The notes beneath the pieces were generated by a model. It was not told where the DNA came from. It was given only the letters and a program-made list of their open reading frames with translations, and searched no databases. From the NCBI GenBank assembly GCA_019413925.1, contig DXMY01000041.1:62001-126000 (forward strand): a stretch of DNA of 64,000 bases. Direction: 5' to 3'. Positions 24,751-32,917 of this stretch are shown here, piece after piece (positions within the stretch are counted from its first letter, which is position 1; every line of letters starts with the position of its first letter). The position numbers and the translations under genes are program-made. This DNA is from Collinsella sp. (GTDB lineage: Bacteria; Actinomycetota; Coriobacteriia; Coriobacteriales; Coriobacteriaceae).

Positions 24751-24818
24751 ATGCGGGCCTCCTTTCGCGTCCCGATTCCGTGGTCGGCTTAATAACCTAC
24801 CGCCTTTGTGTGTTTTGA

Positions 24819-24847
24819 ATAGTACGGGCATTGTCTCCCTCGGTCAA
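24819..24847 (-). promoter_or_regulatory. Promoter of metY
   Basis: On the minus strand TTGACC (24847-24842), a 17-base spacer and TACTAT (24824-24819). The transcript would start near 24812, giving a leader of about 175 bases that includes the uORF at 24697-24750. Confidence 0.75.
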
Positions 24848-24867
24848 TCACTTAAAAGCGCTAACTT

Positions 24868-24888
24868 GTTATCTGTTTTATAGATAAC
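24868..24888. promoter_or_regulatory. LysR-type operator between metY and lysR
   Basis: GTTATCT and AGATAAC form a perfect 7-bp inverted repeat separated by 7 bases (GTTTTAT), centred in the divergent intergenic region, 20 bases upstream of the metY -35 and 20 bases before the LysR start codon. This fits autoregulation plus control of metY. Confidence 0.6.
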
Positions 24889-24907
24889 TATCGAAAGGAT
24901 GGCGTCG

Positions 24908-25810
24908 ATGACCCTTCAGCAGCTTCGTTTTCTGATCACCGTGGCAGAGTCCGGCTCAATCAACGCCGCAGCTCAACGCCTCTATACTGCTCAGTCCAAC
25001 ATCTCAAACGCCGTCAAAAGCCTGGAACAGGAGCTCCATCTGGAGATCTTTACGCGCTCCAGCCGCGGCGTCACGCTCACCAACGACGGCACCGAGCTTT
25101 TGGGCTATGCGCGCCAGGTCGTAGAGCAGGCCGACATGCTCGAGGCACGCTACGAGGACGGCGGCATCCCGCAAGCCCGCCTCGCCATTTCCGCCCAGCA
25201 CTACGCCTTTTCGGTCGAGGCCTTTGTCAACGTGGTCGAGCGCTGCCGCGACAGCAAGTTCGAGTTCATCATGCGCGAGACCACCACATCGCAGATCATC
25301 GATGACGTCCGTGCGTTTCGCAGCGATATCGGCATTCTGTATCTGGATGACTTTAACGCCCGCGTTCTGCAGAAGGCCTTCGCCGATGCCCGCGCAAGCT
25401 TCCATCCCCTATTCGACGCGACGGTCCACGTATTCGTCAGCGAACGCCACCCGCTCGCACGCCGCCCTCAGCTGTCCCTTGCCGACCTCGCGCCCTATAC
25501 GCGCTACAGCTTTGAGCAGGGAACCTCAAACTCCTTCTATTACGCCGAGGAACCTTTTAGCTATATCCCTTGCGACCGCAACATACGAATCTCGGACCGC
25601 GGAACACTTACCAACTTACTTATCACGTCGAACGGTTACACCCTGTCGACCGGAGTCCTCTCCAATGAAATGCAATGGGGCATGGCATCGATCCCGTTAG
25701 CAGACGCCCCAACGATGCACGTTGGCTACATCATGCACGACGAGCGCAAGCCCTCTCTCCTCTTGCAGCAATACCTCGACGAGCTCAACCGCATCATCCA
25801 TGCCAGCTAA
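24908..25810 (+). CDS. LysR-family transcriptional regulator
   Basis: A 300-residue regulator. ATG 24908 is preferred over the in-frame ATG at 24899, which abuts the AAAGG site. Residues 1-60 are the winged helix (MTLQQLRFLITVAESGSINAAAQRLY, SNISNAVKSLEQEL, SRGVTLTNDG), followed by a linker helix and a periplasmic-binding-like effector domain from about residue 90. Divergence from metY and the shared palindromic site suggest it senses a sulfur-metabolism intermediate such as O-acetylserine or O-acetylhomoserine; this is inference. No other sulfur gene lies nearby. Confidence 0.87.
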   Translation: MTLQQLRFLITVAESGSINAAAQRLYTAQSNISNAVKSLEQELHLEIFTRSSRGVTLTNDGTELLGYARQVVEQADMLEARYEDGGIPQARLAISAQHYAFSVEAFVNVVERCRDSKFEFIMRETTTSQIIDDVRAFRSDIGILYLDDFNARVLQKAFADARASFHPLFDATVHVFVSERHPLARRPQLSLADLAPYTRYSFEQGTSNSFYYAEEPFSYIPCDRNIRISDRGTLTNLLITSNGYTLSTGVLSNEMQWGMASIPLADAPTMHVGYIMHDERKPSLLLQQYLDELNRIIHAS

Positions 25811-25909
25811 CAGTCGGAAGACGGGGCAGAAATCGTAGATTGCTGGCCCCCGGCGGGCATGGCGCTACAATGGTCACTCACATGAAATGCACTCAAAGAA
25901 AGGAAACCC

Positions 25910-26395
25910 GTGAAGGTCATCATCTATACCGACGGCTCGGCCCGATCAAATCCGGGACGCGGCGGCTACGGCGCCGTGCTCAAATACACCAACCCCGCCG
26001 GCAAGACCTTTACCTCCGAGCTTTCGCGCGGCTACGCCAAGACCACCAACAACCGCATGGAGCTCATGGCCGTTATCGTGGCGCTCGAGGCACTCAACCG
26101 CCCCTGCGAGGTCGAAGTCCATTCCGATTCGCAGTACGTCGTCAACGCCTTTAACAAGCACTGGATCGACGGCTGGAAAAAGCGCGGGTGGAAAACCGCC
26201 AACAAGCAGCCCGTCAAGAACCGCGACCTGTGGGAGCGCCTACTCACCGCCAAAAGCAAGCATAAGGTTGAGTTCATCTGGGTTAAGGGTCACGCCGGCC
26301 ACGAGCTCAACGAGCGCTGCGATGAGCTCGCCACCACGGCGGCCGACGGCAGCAACCTCGATATCGACACCGGCTTTAACGAGAGCGACCTGTAA
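25910..26395 (+). CDS. rnhA: Ribonuclease HI
   Basis: A 161-residue enzyme that cleaves RNA in RNA-DNA hybrids. GTG 25910 follows AAAGGAAACCC. The DEDD catalytic residues are recognisable: Asp8 in IYTDGSARSNPGRGGYG, Glu in NNRMELMAV, Asp in VHSDSQYVVNA, and Asp in NERCDELA. The basic handle helix (WIDGWKKRGWKTANKQPVKN) is present, as in E. coli type enzymes. A short acidic tail follows the fold. It is encoded 100 bases after the LysR gene and 74 bases before an oxidoreductase. Confidence 0.95.
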   Translation: MKVIIYTDGSARSNPGRGGYGAVLKYTNPAGKTFTSELSRGYAKTTNNRMELMAVIVALEALNRPCEVEVHSDSQYVVNAFNKHWIDGWKKRGWKTANKQPVKNRDLWERLLTAKSKHKVEFIWVKGHAGHELNERCDELATTAADGSNLDIDTGFNESDL

Positions 26396-26468
26396 TAGCG
26401 TTTTCGTACAGCTTTATATCCCCACGCGCTACACTCATCCTGTAGACCAAACAACGCAAGGGGGACGT

Positions 26469-27575
26469 ATGCTGCGCATCGCGACCATCGGCACATCCAT
26501 GATTACCGACGACTTTATCCAAGTCGTCAACGCCAACGACCAAGCCGTGTTTGTGGGCACGCTTTCACGCGATGCCAATCGCGGTGCTGCCTTTACCGCC
26601 GAGCGCGATGGCGAGCGAAACTTTACCTCACTCGATGAGCTTGCGGCAGCCGCCGACGTCGACGCCGTCTATATCGGCAGCCCCAACGCACTTCACTACG
26701 AGCAGGCCCTTGCCTGCATCGCCGGTGGCAAGCACGTCATCGTCGAGAAGCCCTTCTGCGCCACCGAAGCGCAGGCGCTGGAAGTCTTCCGCGCTGCCGA
26801 GGCAGCAGGTGTCGTGGCCCTCGAGGCCATGCGTCCCCTCCACGATCCCGCCTTCCACGCCATCGAGGACGCCCTGGGCGAGATCGCCCCCATCCGCCGC
26901 GCCTCATTGCGCTTTGGCAAATATTCCTCGCGCTACAACGAGATTCTCGCGGGACGCGCCACCAATATCTTCGACTGCAATATGGCATCGGGTTCCCTCA
27001 TGGACATTGGCGTCTACACCGTCGAGCCCATGGTCGAGATTTTCGGCATGCCCTCCGGCCTTACGAGCATGATTACTCTGCTCGACCCCACCACGCGACA
27101 GCTCACGCACGGCCCCATCGACGGCTGCGGATCCATCCTCGCCAGCTACGGCGGTGGCCGTATCTCCGTCGAGCTCGCGCACTCCAAAATTACGAATGAC
27201 CTGCTGCCCTCGCAGATCGAAGGCGAGCGTGGCACTATCCAGATCGATCATCTGTCCGCGCCCCGCAACGTCCGCATCGACTACCGCGGCGACGTCGTAC
27301 GTGGCTCGGCGACCGAGGCGCCGCGCGAACAGGGCGACAACGGCCGCGTGCTCGACCTGCCCGAATCGAGCAACACTATGGAATACGAACTCACAGACTT
27401 TATCAGCGCCATCGGCGGCATCGATAACGTTAAGGAAGAGATTTGGGAGACCCCGGCGGGACGCCACGAGCTTGGCCACTACCGCGATGTCACGCTCGTC
27501 TCACTGCGCATCATGGATGCCGTGCGCCAGCAGGCCGGCATAACCTTCCCGGCCGATGCAGGCAAGCAGGCATAG
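26469..27575 (+). CDS. Gfo/Idh/MocA-family oxidoreductase
   Basis: A 368-residue NAD(P)-dependent dehydrogenase. ATG 26469 follows AAGGGGGACGT. The N-terminal Rossmann domain starts LRIATIGTSMITDDFI, a looser version of the GxGxxG turn; the family motif EKPF (VIVEKPFCATEAQA) is clear, as is the C-terminal domain with MDIGVYTVEPM carrying the His/Tyr-region equivalent. It acts in the cytosol on a sugar or polyol; the substrate is unknown. It is followed 2 bases later by the acylphosphatase-like gene, so the two are probably cotranscribed. Confidence 0.88.
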   Translation: MLRIATIGTSMITDDFIQVVNANDQAVFVGTLSRDANRGAAFTAERDGERNFTSLDELAAAADVDAVYIGSPNALHYEQALACIAGGKHVIVEKPFCATEAQALEVFRAAEAAGVVALEAMRPLHDPAFHAIEDALGEIAPIRRASLRFGKYSSRYNEILAGRATNIFDCNMASGSLMDIGVYTVEPMVEIFGMPSGLTSMITLLDPTTRQLTHGPIDGCGSILASYGGGRISVELAHSKITNDLLPSQIEGERGTIQIDHLSAPRNVRIDYRGDVVRGSATEAPREQGDNGRVLDLPESSNTMEYELTDFISAIGGIDNVKEEIWETPAGRHELGHYRDVTLVSLRIMDAVRQQAGITFPADAGKQA

Positions 27576-27577
27576 CG

Positions 27578-27988
27578 ATGGGTCTCTTCGATACGTTCTT
27601 CTCCAGCGTCACCGGTGGCAGTCGAGAGCCTCAAAAACCATCAAACGTCGAGCTCGAGCTGCGCCGCAGGCTTACTGTGCTCGCAAGCGACGAGGCCACT
27701 CAAGACGCTCCCCTGCGCTATTTCCTGCGCTGGGAGGGGCAAGTCCAGGGCGTCGGTTTTCGCTTTGCCAACACCAACCTCGCGCAGGCACGCGCACTCA
27801 CCGGCTGGGTGCGCAACATGGAAGACGGCTCAGTCGAGATGGAGATACAGGGGGCTCCGGCAAACATCCTGTCTCATCTCGAGGCGCTTCATGCCTCCTA
27901 CGAGCGCATGGGAACGCGTTTTCGCCTCGTAGACGCCCAGACCCGAGCCCCACTTGCCAATGAAGACGGTTTCATTCCTCGTTATTAG
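27578..27988 (+). CDS. Acylphosphatase-domain protein with N-terminal extension
   Basis: A 136-residue protein; ATG 27578 begins 2 bases past the upstream stop. Residues about 45-136 are an acylphosphatase fold with the phosphate-binding motif GQVQGVGFRF (catalytic Arg) and GWVRNMEDGSVEMEIQG (catalytic Asn). The first 45 residues, including SVTGGSREPQKPSNVELELRR, are extra compared with the usual 90-residue enzyme and look disordered then helical. Family reaction: hydrolysis of acyl phosphates such as carbamoyl phosphate or 1,3-bisphosphoglycerate. Its true substrate and the role of the extension are unknown. Confidence 0.85.
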   Translation: MGLFDTFFSSVTGGSREPQKPSNVELELRRRLTVLASDEATQDAPLRYFLRWEGQVQGVGFRFANTNLAQARALTGWVRNMEDGSVEMEIQGAPANILSHLEALHASYERMGTRFRLVDAQTRAPLANEDGFIPRY

Positions 27989-28049
27989 TATTGTGTGCTA
28001 AATACGGTATCATTTACCTACGACCGTTGATAGAAAAGAGGCGAGGCGC

Positions 28050-28430
28050 ATGGCGGTGCAAAGAAGGAATACCAAGCAGCGAAAGCTGGTTCTCGACGCC
28101 GTGCGCCAAAGCTATAACCATCCCACCGCCGACGAAATTTACAACGTCGTGCGCGCGCAGGATGACAAAATCAGCCGTGGTACGGTCTACCGCAATCTCA
28201 ATCTCTTGGCCGACGCCGGCGAGATCCTCTCCATCAAGACGCCGGGCGGCAGCCGCTTCGATCGCACGATCGAGCCGCACGCACATATCATCTGCACCTC
28301 GTGCAGCCGCGTCATCGACGTACCGCTCCCCTTCGATGCCCAGCTCGACGCCAAGGCATCCGAGCAAATCGGCTGGCACGTCACATCGCACTACACCATC
28401 TTCGAGGCTCTCTGCCCCGACTGCCGGTAG
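28050..28430 (+). CDS. Fur-family metalloregulator (PerR-like)
   Basis: A 126-residue regulator starting at ATG 28050 behind GAGGCGAGG. Residues 8-75 form the winged helix (KLVLDAVRQSYNHPTADEIY, SRGTVYRNLNLLADAGEI). The dimer domain holds sensor-type ligands SRFDRTIEPHAHIIC and two CxxC pairs (CTSC, CPDC) for structural zinc. The Asp in RFD and the His pair in PHAHIIC resemble PerR more than Fur or Zur, but one cannot decide from sequence alone. It is monocistronic, converging with a HAD phosphatase across a long palindrome. Confidence 0.9.
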   Translation: MAVQRRNTKQRKLVLDAVRQSYNHPTADEIYNVVRAQDDKISRGTVYRNLNLLADAGEILSIKTPGGSRFDRTIEPHAHIICTSCSRVIDVPLPFDAQLDAKASEQIGWHVTSHYTIFEALCPDCR

Positions 28431-28436
28431 ATGTTT

Positions 28437-28500
28437 GGAACATGCCTTAAATCCACCTTTTCGCACTTTGCAGCAAAAAATAGATTTCTAGGTATGTCCC
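28437..28500. repeat. Imperfect long inverted repeat between fur and HAD gene
   Basis: Arms of about 17-18 bases (GGAACATGCCTTAAATC near 28437-28453 and its imperfect complement ending at 28500) enclose an A/T-rich centre (CCTTTT and CAAAAAA). It fills the whole gap between two convergent genes (7 bases from each stop) and could serve both transcripts. Confidence 0.6.
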
Positions 28501-28506
28501 GAAAAC

Positions 28507-29304
28507 CTACTCGGCGAGCAGACGGCGCAGCTCCTCTTCGACCGTGCGCACGTAGCGGACGTGGTCGTTGATGCCGCGCATAGAGGGATTGCAGCTCTCC
28601 ATTAGATAAGGATGGCCCACTACGTTGAGCATGTCGCGGTCGTTTTCGTTATCGCCAAACGCCATCATCTCATCGGGCGAAATACCCAGGGCACGACCGT
28701 AATCGGCAAGCGCGGAGCCCTTGCCCGAACCGAAACCGATAAAGTCCGTCCATTCGGTTCCCGACGTCATCACGTCAACACGGTCGCTAAAGAGGCGCTC
28801 GAAATACTCCAGGGCCGCCGGCTGATCCACCTCGGGCATCTGGAAGGCAATCTTAATGACGTCCTCGTCGATGTCCTCGGGACGGCCGACCACCGCCACA
28901 TCGCAGTGGACCTCATAGCGCAAATGGTCGACGAACGCATCGTTGCCGCTTATGGTGTAGAGGTGCCCCTCGCAGGAAAGGGTAACGTCGGCATGGGGGT
29001 AGGCGACCACGGCATTCGCGATATCCATCGCCAGGTCACGCTCCATAGAGCGCTTGACAACGGCACGCCCCTCGCTCATCACCAGGGCTCCGTTTTCGCA
29101 TACATAGGCGAGCTCATCGGCCACCGGGGCAAACAGGTAGCGCAAGCTCGCATATTGACGGCCGCTCGCCGGCATAAACACGATACCGCGACGATGCAGT
29201 TCATCGATGAGTTCAAAGGCCTCGGAACGCGGCTCGCGCTCCCCCGGATGCAGCAACGTGCCGTCCAAATCGCATGCAATCAGCTTGATTCCCTCAAGAC
29301 CCAT
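28507..29304 (-). CDS. Cof-type HAD-IIB phosphatase
   Basis: A 265-residue HAD-IIB hydrolase starting at ATG 29304 (MGLEGIKLIACDLDGTLL) behind GGGGAAG. Motif I is DLDGTL, motif II PASGRQYA, motif III lies near GSGKGSALADYG, and motif IV is AFGDNENDRDMLNVVG. The C2B cap spans about residues 85-190. It is a different paralogue from the one at 8309-9151. The substrate is unknown; such enzymes often dephosphorylate sugar phosphates or cofactor intermediates. It is encoded alone on the minus strand. Confidence 0.86.
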   Translation of the reverse strand: MGLEGIKLIACDLDGTLLHPGEREPRSEAFELIDELHRRGIVFMPASGRQYASLRYLFAPVADELAYVCENGALVMSEGRAVVKRSMERDLAMDIANAVVAYPHADVTLSCEGHLYTISGNDAFVDHLRYEVHCDVAVVGRPEDIDEDVIKIAFQMPEVDQPAALEYFERLFSDRVDVMTSGTEWTDFIGFGSGKGSALADYGRALGISPDEMMAFGDNENDRDMLNVVGHPYLMESCNPSMRGINDHVRYVRTVEEELRRLLAE

Positions 29305-29386
29305 ATGCTTCCCCAAAGCCTCCTATCAACAGCAAGACGGACCTTGATTGGTCGCCCCTCAAAGCCCGCCTTGCGTATATACGCGC

Positions 29387-29965
29387 TTAGCCGCGCGTCT
29401 TTTTTACGATGGTAAAGTCGGGAGCCATGCTCACGACGGCCTCCGCCGCACTCGATGCAAAGCGCCGGTCCGCATCGAGTTCACGGGTAACCACCGAGAG
29501 CCGAACACCCTCGACGCCCCGGAGCATGCAGCCCAAAACAGGCTGCACCGGCGTATACATGCGCACGGTATGCTCGTCCGAATCGCCTCGGAAAAGCGGC
29601 GCGTGCATATTGCCGATCTCCCAGCACGCATGCGCGAGCGCAATCGGATCCATGCGGTCGACTTCGACCAAATAAACCTCGGCGCTGCGCAGGCGCACGA
29701 CAACCGCCACGGGCACCATGCCCGAACGGTCGATGGCGAGCACGTCGCCATCGGCAAGACGACCGCCGTCGGCAGCATCCAGCCGAACATCGATCGTGCG
29801 CCCCAGCTCCGTCACGCCCGCAAACGCGCATACATCAGCCCGGTCCCAATCGAACAGTAGCTCGTCAACTTCAAAGACGCCGCCCAACTTCCGGCGAAGC
29901 AGGAGTTCATAGGACGGATCGTTGAGATTTCCCAAGCATGTCGTCGAAACCAAGCGTTCAGGCAT
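29387..29965 (-). CDS. UreE-like nickel metallochaperone
   Basis: A 192-residue protein. ATG 29965 lies 3 bases past the SlyD-like stop with GAGGGTTAG upstream, so the two are coupled. The middle and C-terminal parts follow UreE: GRTIDVRLDAADGGRLADGDVLAID, then DPIALAHACWEIGNMHAPLF, matching the LAKACYHLGNRHVPLQ segment with the interface nickel His conserved, then VLGCMLRGVEGVRLSVV. The second His-containing loop and the His-rich tail of classical UreE are absent. No urease gene is in the window; a nickel-handling role for another enzyme (for example hydrogenase or glyoxalase) is inferred. Confidence 0.75.
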   Translation of the reverse strand: MPERLVSTTCLGNLNDPSYELLLRRKLGGVFEVDELLFDWDRADVCAFAGVTELGRTIDVRLDAADGGRLADGDVLAIDRSGMVPVAVVVRLRSAEVYLVEVDRMDPIALAHACWEIGNMHAPLFRGDSDEHTVRMYTPVQPVLGCMLRGVEGVRLSVVTRELDADRRFASSAAEAVVSMAPDFTIVKKTRG

Positions 29966-29968
29966 ACT

Positions 29969-30397
29969 CTAACCCTCGACCTCAACGAGCTCGATATCAA
30001 AGTTGAGGTCCTTGCCGGCCAGCTCGTGGTTGGCGTCGAGCGTCACAGCCTCGGGCGTTACGTCGATGACCACGGCGGGAACGGGCATACCGCTCGGCGT
30101 GGACAGGAAAAGCTTCATGCCCTTCTCGATCTGCTCGATGTTGGGAACCTGTTCGGCCGGGAAGGTCAGAACCATCTCGGGATTGTGCTCGCCGTAGGCA
30201 TCGGCAGCAGGAATGTGCACGGTCTTCTTCTCGCCCACCTGCATGTCGACAACAGCGGCGTCGAAGCCCTTGATCATCTGACCGGCGCCGCAGGTGAACT
30301 CCAGCGGCTCGCCGCGATCGTAGGAGCTATCGAACTGCGTGCCGTCATCGAGCGTGCCGCGATAATGGGTCTTGACCTTCTTGCCCTGGTTGGACAT
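29969..30397 (-). CDS. slyD: SlyD-type FKBP peptidyl-prolyl isomerase
   Basis: A 142-residue protein starting at ATG 30397 behind GGAGG. It has the FKBP core (VKTHYRGTLDDGTQFDSSYDRGEPLEF, GQMIKGFDAAVVDMQVGEKK) and the insert-in-flap chaperone domain (AYGEHNPEMVLTFPAEQVP to VTPEAVTLDANHELAGKDLNFDIELVEV), which defines SlyD rather than small FKBPs. The His/Cys-rich nickel-binding tail of E. coli SlyD is missing. It folds prolyl-peptide bonds in the cytosol. Its direct coupling to a UreE-like gene is notable, since both families serve nickel enzymes. Confidence 0.9.
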   Translation of the reverse strand: MSNQGKKVKTHYRGTLDDGTQFDSSYDRGEPLEFTCGAGQMIKGFDAAVVDMQVGEKKTVHIPAADAYGEHNPEMVLTFPAEQVPNIEQIEKGMKLFLSTPSGMPVPAVVIDVTPEAVTLDANHELAGKDLNFDIELVEVEG

Positions 30398-30517
30398 GGT
30401 AACCTCCGTGATAAGGGCGGCGCACAACGCGGGCCGCCGTGAACATATGGCGCTAACTATACCCTAGTCATACAATTCAATGACAGTTTGCAAAGAAACG
30501 CTGCAACCGGAGGAACC

Positions 30518-31531
30518 ATGGCATATCCCGTATTTGACCTACACTGCGACACTGCCGACCGAATCGGCTGGGCCACGCTCGATCTCGACCTGCGCTTTAC
30601 CGCCGGCACCGACGGTTATTTCCCCGGCGACGAAACGCATCCGCAAGATTTCGACCTCATCGAGGGTAACGCCTGTGCCATCTCGCTCGCAAAGATCGGC
30701 AACACGCCGTGGGCACAGTGCTTCGCCACGTTTGTCCCCGACGAGATTCCCACCGCCCACGCCGCGCGCTTCCAGGCGCAGATCATGGCGCATATGAGCG
30801 GCCAGGCAATGCTCAACCACGACCGTATGGTCAACGTGCGCAGCGCCGCAGACATTCGCCCCGCGCTCAAGGACGGCAAGGTCGCTTGCATCCACACCAT
30901 CGAAAACGCCACGTTCTTTGCCGAGGACCCCGCGCTGATCGAGGTGCTCAAGAGCCTGGGCGTGCTTATGTCGTCACTCAGCTGGAACGCGCAGGGACCG
31001 CTCGCGAGCGGCCACGACACCCACGCCGGCCTCACCGCCGCCGGCATCGAGGCGCTTACGCAGATGGAGCACGCCGGCATGGTGCTCGACGTCTCCCACC
31101 TCAACGATGAGTGCTTTGACGAGGTCGCCGCCCGCGCCACGCGTCCCTTCGTCGCCAGCCACTCCAACTCCCGTGCGGTTTGCGGCGCCAAACGCAACCT
31201 TACCGACGACCAGTTCCGCACCATTCGCGACATGGGTGGCATCGTCGGCCTCAACTACTGCAGCGAGTTCCTTTCCAACGACGCAACCGACAAGACCGCC
31301 GCAGACGTCACCTTCGACCAGCTGGCGGCGCATATCGAGCACTGGCTCGACCTGGGCGGCGAGGACGTCATCGCGCTCGGCGGCGACTGGGACGGCGCCA
31401 CGGTGCCCGCTTTCCTCTCCGATGCCAGCAAGATGCCCGAGTTCCAGAACATGCTTTCCAAGCATTTTGGCAAGACCGTGATGCAAAAGCTCTGCAGCGA
31501 CAACGCGCTTGCCTTCTTCGAGCGTTATTAA
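30518..31531 (+). CDS. Membrane dipeptidase-family peptidase (M19)
   Basis: A 337-residue renal-dipeptidase-type zinc peptidase. ATG 30518 follows GGAGGAACC. Metal ligands by family pattern: FDLHCDTAD (His-x-Asp), the Glu in CIHTIENATFF, His in PFVASHSNSRAVCGAKRNLTDDQ, and Asp in ALGGDWDGATVP. It has no signal peptide, so it probably acts in the cytosol, cutting dipeptides (including those with a C-terminal D-residue) taken up by the Opp systems. The following gene, 74 bases on, encodes another metallopeptidase-type protein. Confidence 0.92.
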   Translation: MAYPVFDLHCDTADRIGWATLDLDLRFTAGTDGYFPGDETHPQDFDLIEGNACAISLAKIGNTPWAQCFATFVPDEIPTAHAARFQAQIMAHMSGQAMLNHDRMVNVRSAADIRPALKDGKVACIHTIENATFFAEDPALIEVLKSLGVLMSSLSWNAQGPLASGHDTHAGLTAAGIEALTQMEHAGMVLDVSHLNDECFDEVAARATRPFVASHSNSRAVCGAKRNLTDDQFRTIRDMGGIVGLNYCSEFLSNDATDKTAADVTFDQLAAHIEHWLDLGGEDVIALGGDWDGATVPAFLSDASKMPEFQNMLSKHFGKTVMQKLCSDNALAFFERY

Positions 31532-31605
31532 TTTCACATCCCTTGAGCGGGCCGGCATGCCGAACGGTCGACATGCCGGCCCGTCCCCGATCTGAAGGAC
31601 CGCTT

Positions 31606-32382
31606 TTGACGCAGCAGTTTACGATTTCCGCATCCCGACCGGATGGGACGACCATCCCCGTCGTCGTTACCAAAAAGCGCGTCAAGAACTTCAACCTACG
31701 CGTCACATCGAGCGGCGAGGTCCACGCCAGCGCACCGATCGGCGCCAGCCGCGAGCGTATCGAAGCGTTTGTGAAGCGCAACAGCGCCTGGATTATCAGC
31801 CGACTTGCCCAGCGCGAGCAACGTCAGGCGACGGCACGAGAGCCGCTCAGCCCCTCGTCCATCATTGCACTTTGGGGCAAGCCCATCACGGTACAGGATG
31901 CACTCGATCACAACTTTGCATCACCCGCACCGCGACCCAAACAGGCCACCTTCGCAAGTTTTATGGGTACCGATGAATCGGACGAAGGCCCACAGGCCAA
32001 GCGGCACGCAATCCTCGACGGCCTAACGTCCGATGAGCTCCAAGCCCGTATCGACCAGCTCTATGCAACCGAGGTCACCACGGCGCTGTACGATATGGTG
32101 CACGCGTACGAAATCGCAATGGGCGTCACCGTGGCCCGCGTCTCCGTGCGCAGCATGAAAACGCGCTGGGGATCATGCACGCCCAAGACCGGCGCCATTC
32201 GCATCGCACTCGAACTTGCCGCCTATCCCATCGAATGCCTCGACATGGTTGTCGCCCACGAGCTCGTCCACTTGCTCGAGCCAAGCCACAATCAGCGATT
32301 CCACGCCCTGCTCGACACGTACTGTCCCAACAATAAAGCTCTGTCGCAGCGGCTCAAGCAGCCACCCATAGAGTCGTATTAG
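31606..32382 (+). CDS. YgjP/DUF45-family metallopeptidase-like protein
   Basis: A 258-residue protein. No ATG fits; TTG 31606 follows AAGGACC and gives MTQQFTISASRPDG. The N-terminal half (residues 15-75, KRVKNFNLRVTSSGEVHASAP) and the C-terminal zinc motif HELVHLLEPSHNQRFHALL (HExxH plus a later His) define the YgjP-like, SprT-related group; VRSMKTRWGSCTPKTGAIRIALELA is also diagnostic. A 25-residue linker around residues 105-130 is variable. Such proteins are predicted zinc peptidases linked to genome stability and are biochemically little known. Confidence 0.88.
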   Translation: MTQQFTISASRPDGTTIPVVVTKKRVKNFNLRVTSSGEVHASAPIGASRERIEAFVKRNSAWIISRLAQREQRQATAREPLSPSSIIALWGKPITVQDALDHNFASPAPRPKQATFASFMGTDESDEGPQAKRHAILDGLTSDELQARIDQLYATEVTTALYDMVHAYEIAMGVTVARVSVRSMKTRWGSCTPKTGAIRIALELAAYPIECLDMVVAHELVHLLEPSHNQRFHALLDTYCPNNKALSQRLKQPPIESY

Positions 32383-32388
32383 AACCGG

Positions 32389-32874
32389 TTAGCGCACGCG
32401 CTCGATCTCGACGCCGCAGCTTGCCAGGGGCAGGCCAACAGGAGCCCACGGCTTATCGAGCTTTATGCGCACACCAAGCAGCGAGGGATAACGGCGCAGC
32501 AGCATCTGGGCTGTCCCCTCGGCTGCCGCCTCGATGAGCTTAAACGTATGCTCGCGCAGATAGCCATCGACATCGTGGCACACCGAGCCGTAGTCAATCG
32601 AGGCATCCAGGTTATCGTGCTCCCCCGCCGCGCGCAGGTCGGCATAGAGCACCAGAGAAACGATGAACTTCTGACCCAGCGCGTTCTCCTCGGGATACAC
32701 GCCATGGTTGGCAAAAACCTCAAGGCCGTCAATGACAATACGATCGGCATGGCGCAGATCATCATAGCTCACGTGAGGCACCGCCGTTGCGGTGGATATT
32801 TCGCCCCTTCCACGGCGGGCGAGCTCAGCACCTTCAGTCTTGGTTGCATTCTCGGGCAGTTTTTTGTTACTCAA
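32389..32874 (-). CDS. folB: Dihydroneopterin aldolase
   Basis: A 161-residue protein; TTG 32874 follows GGAG by 9 bases. Residues about 43-160 are the FolB fold: DRIVIDGLEVFANHGVYPEENALGQKF with the catalytic Glu/Tyr-region, DNLDASIDYGSVCHDVDGYLREHTFKLIEAAAEG and a conserved Lys in IKLDKPWAP. The first 40 residues (NKKLPENATKTEGAELARRGRG) look unstructured and may not all be translated. It converts 7,8-dihydroneopterin to 6-hydroxymethyl-dihydropterin and glycolaldehyde in folate synthesis. It is third in the folE, HD, folB unit. Confidence 0.9.
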   Translation of the reverse strand: MSNKKLPENATKTEGAELARRGRGEISTATAVPHVSYDDLRHADRIVIDGLEVFANHGVYPEENALGQKFIVSLVLYADLRAAGEHDNLDASIDYGSVCHDVDGYLREHTFKLIEAAAEGTAQMLLRRYPSLLGVRIKLDKPWAPVGLPLASCGVEIERVR

Positions 32875-32917
32875 CGCGATCGTCTCCTTCGTTTAGAACC
32901 CCAACCGCGCAAACTAA

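Noticed and set aside
29373..29384. GCGTATATACGC palindrome between HAD and UreE-like genes
   Set aside because: A perfect 12-base palindrome but too short and isolated to assign a role.
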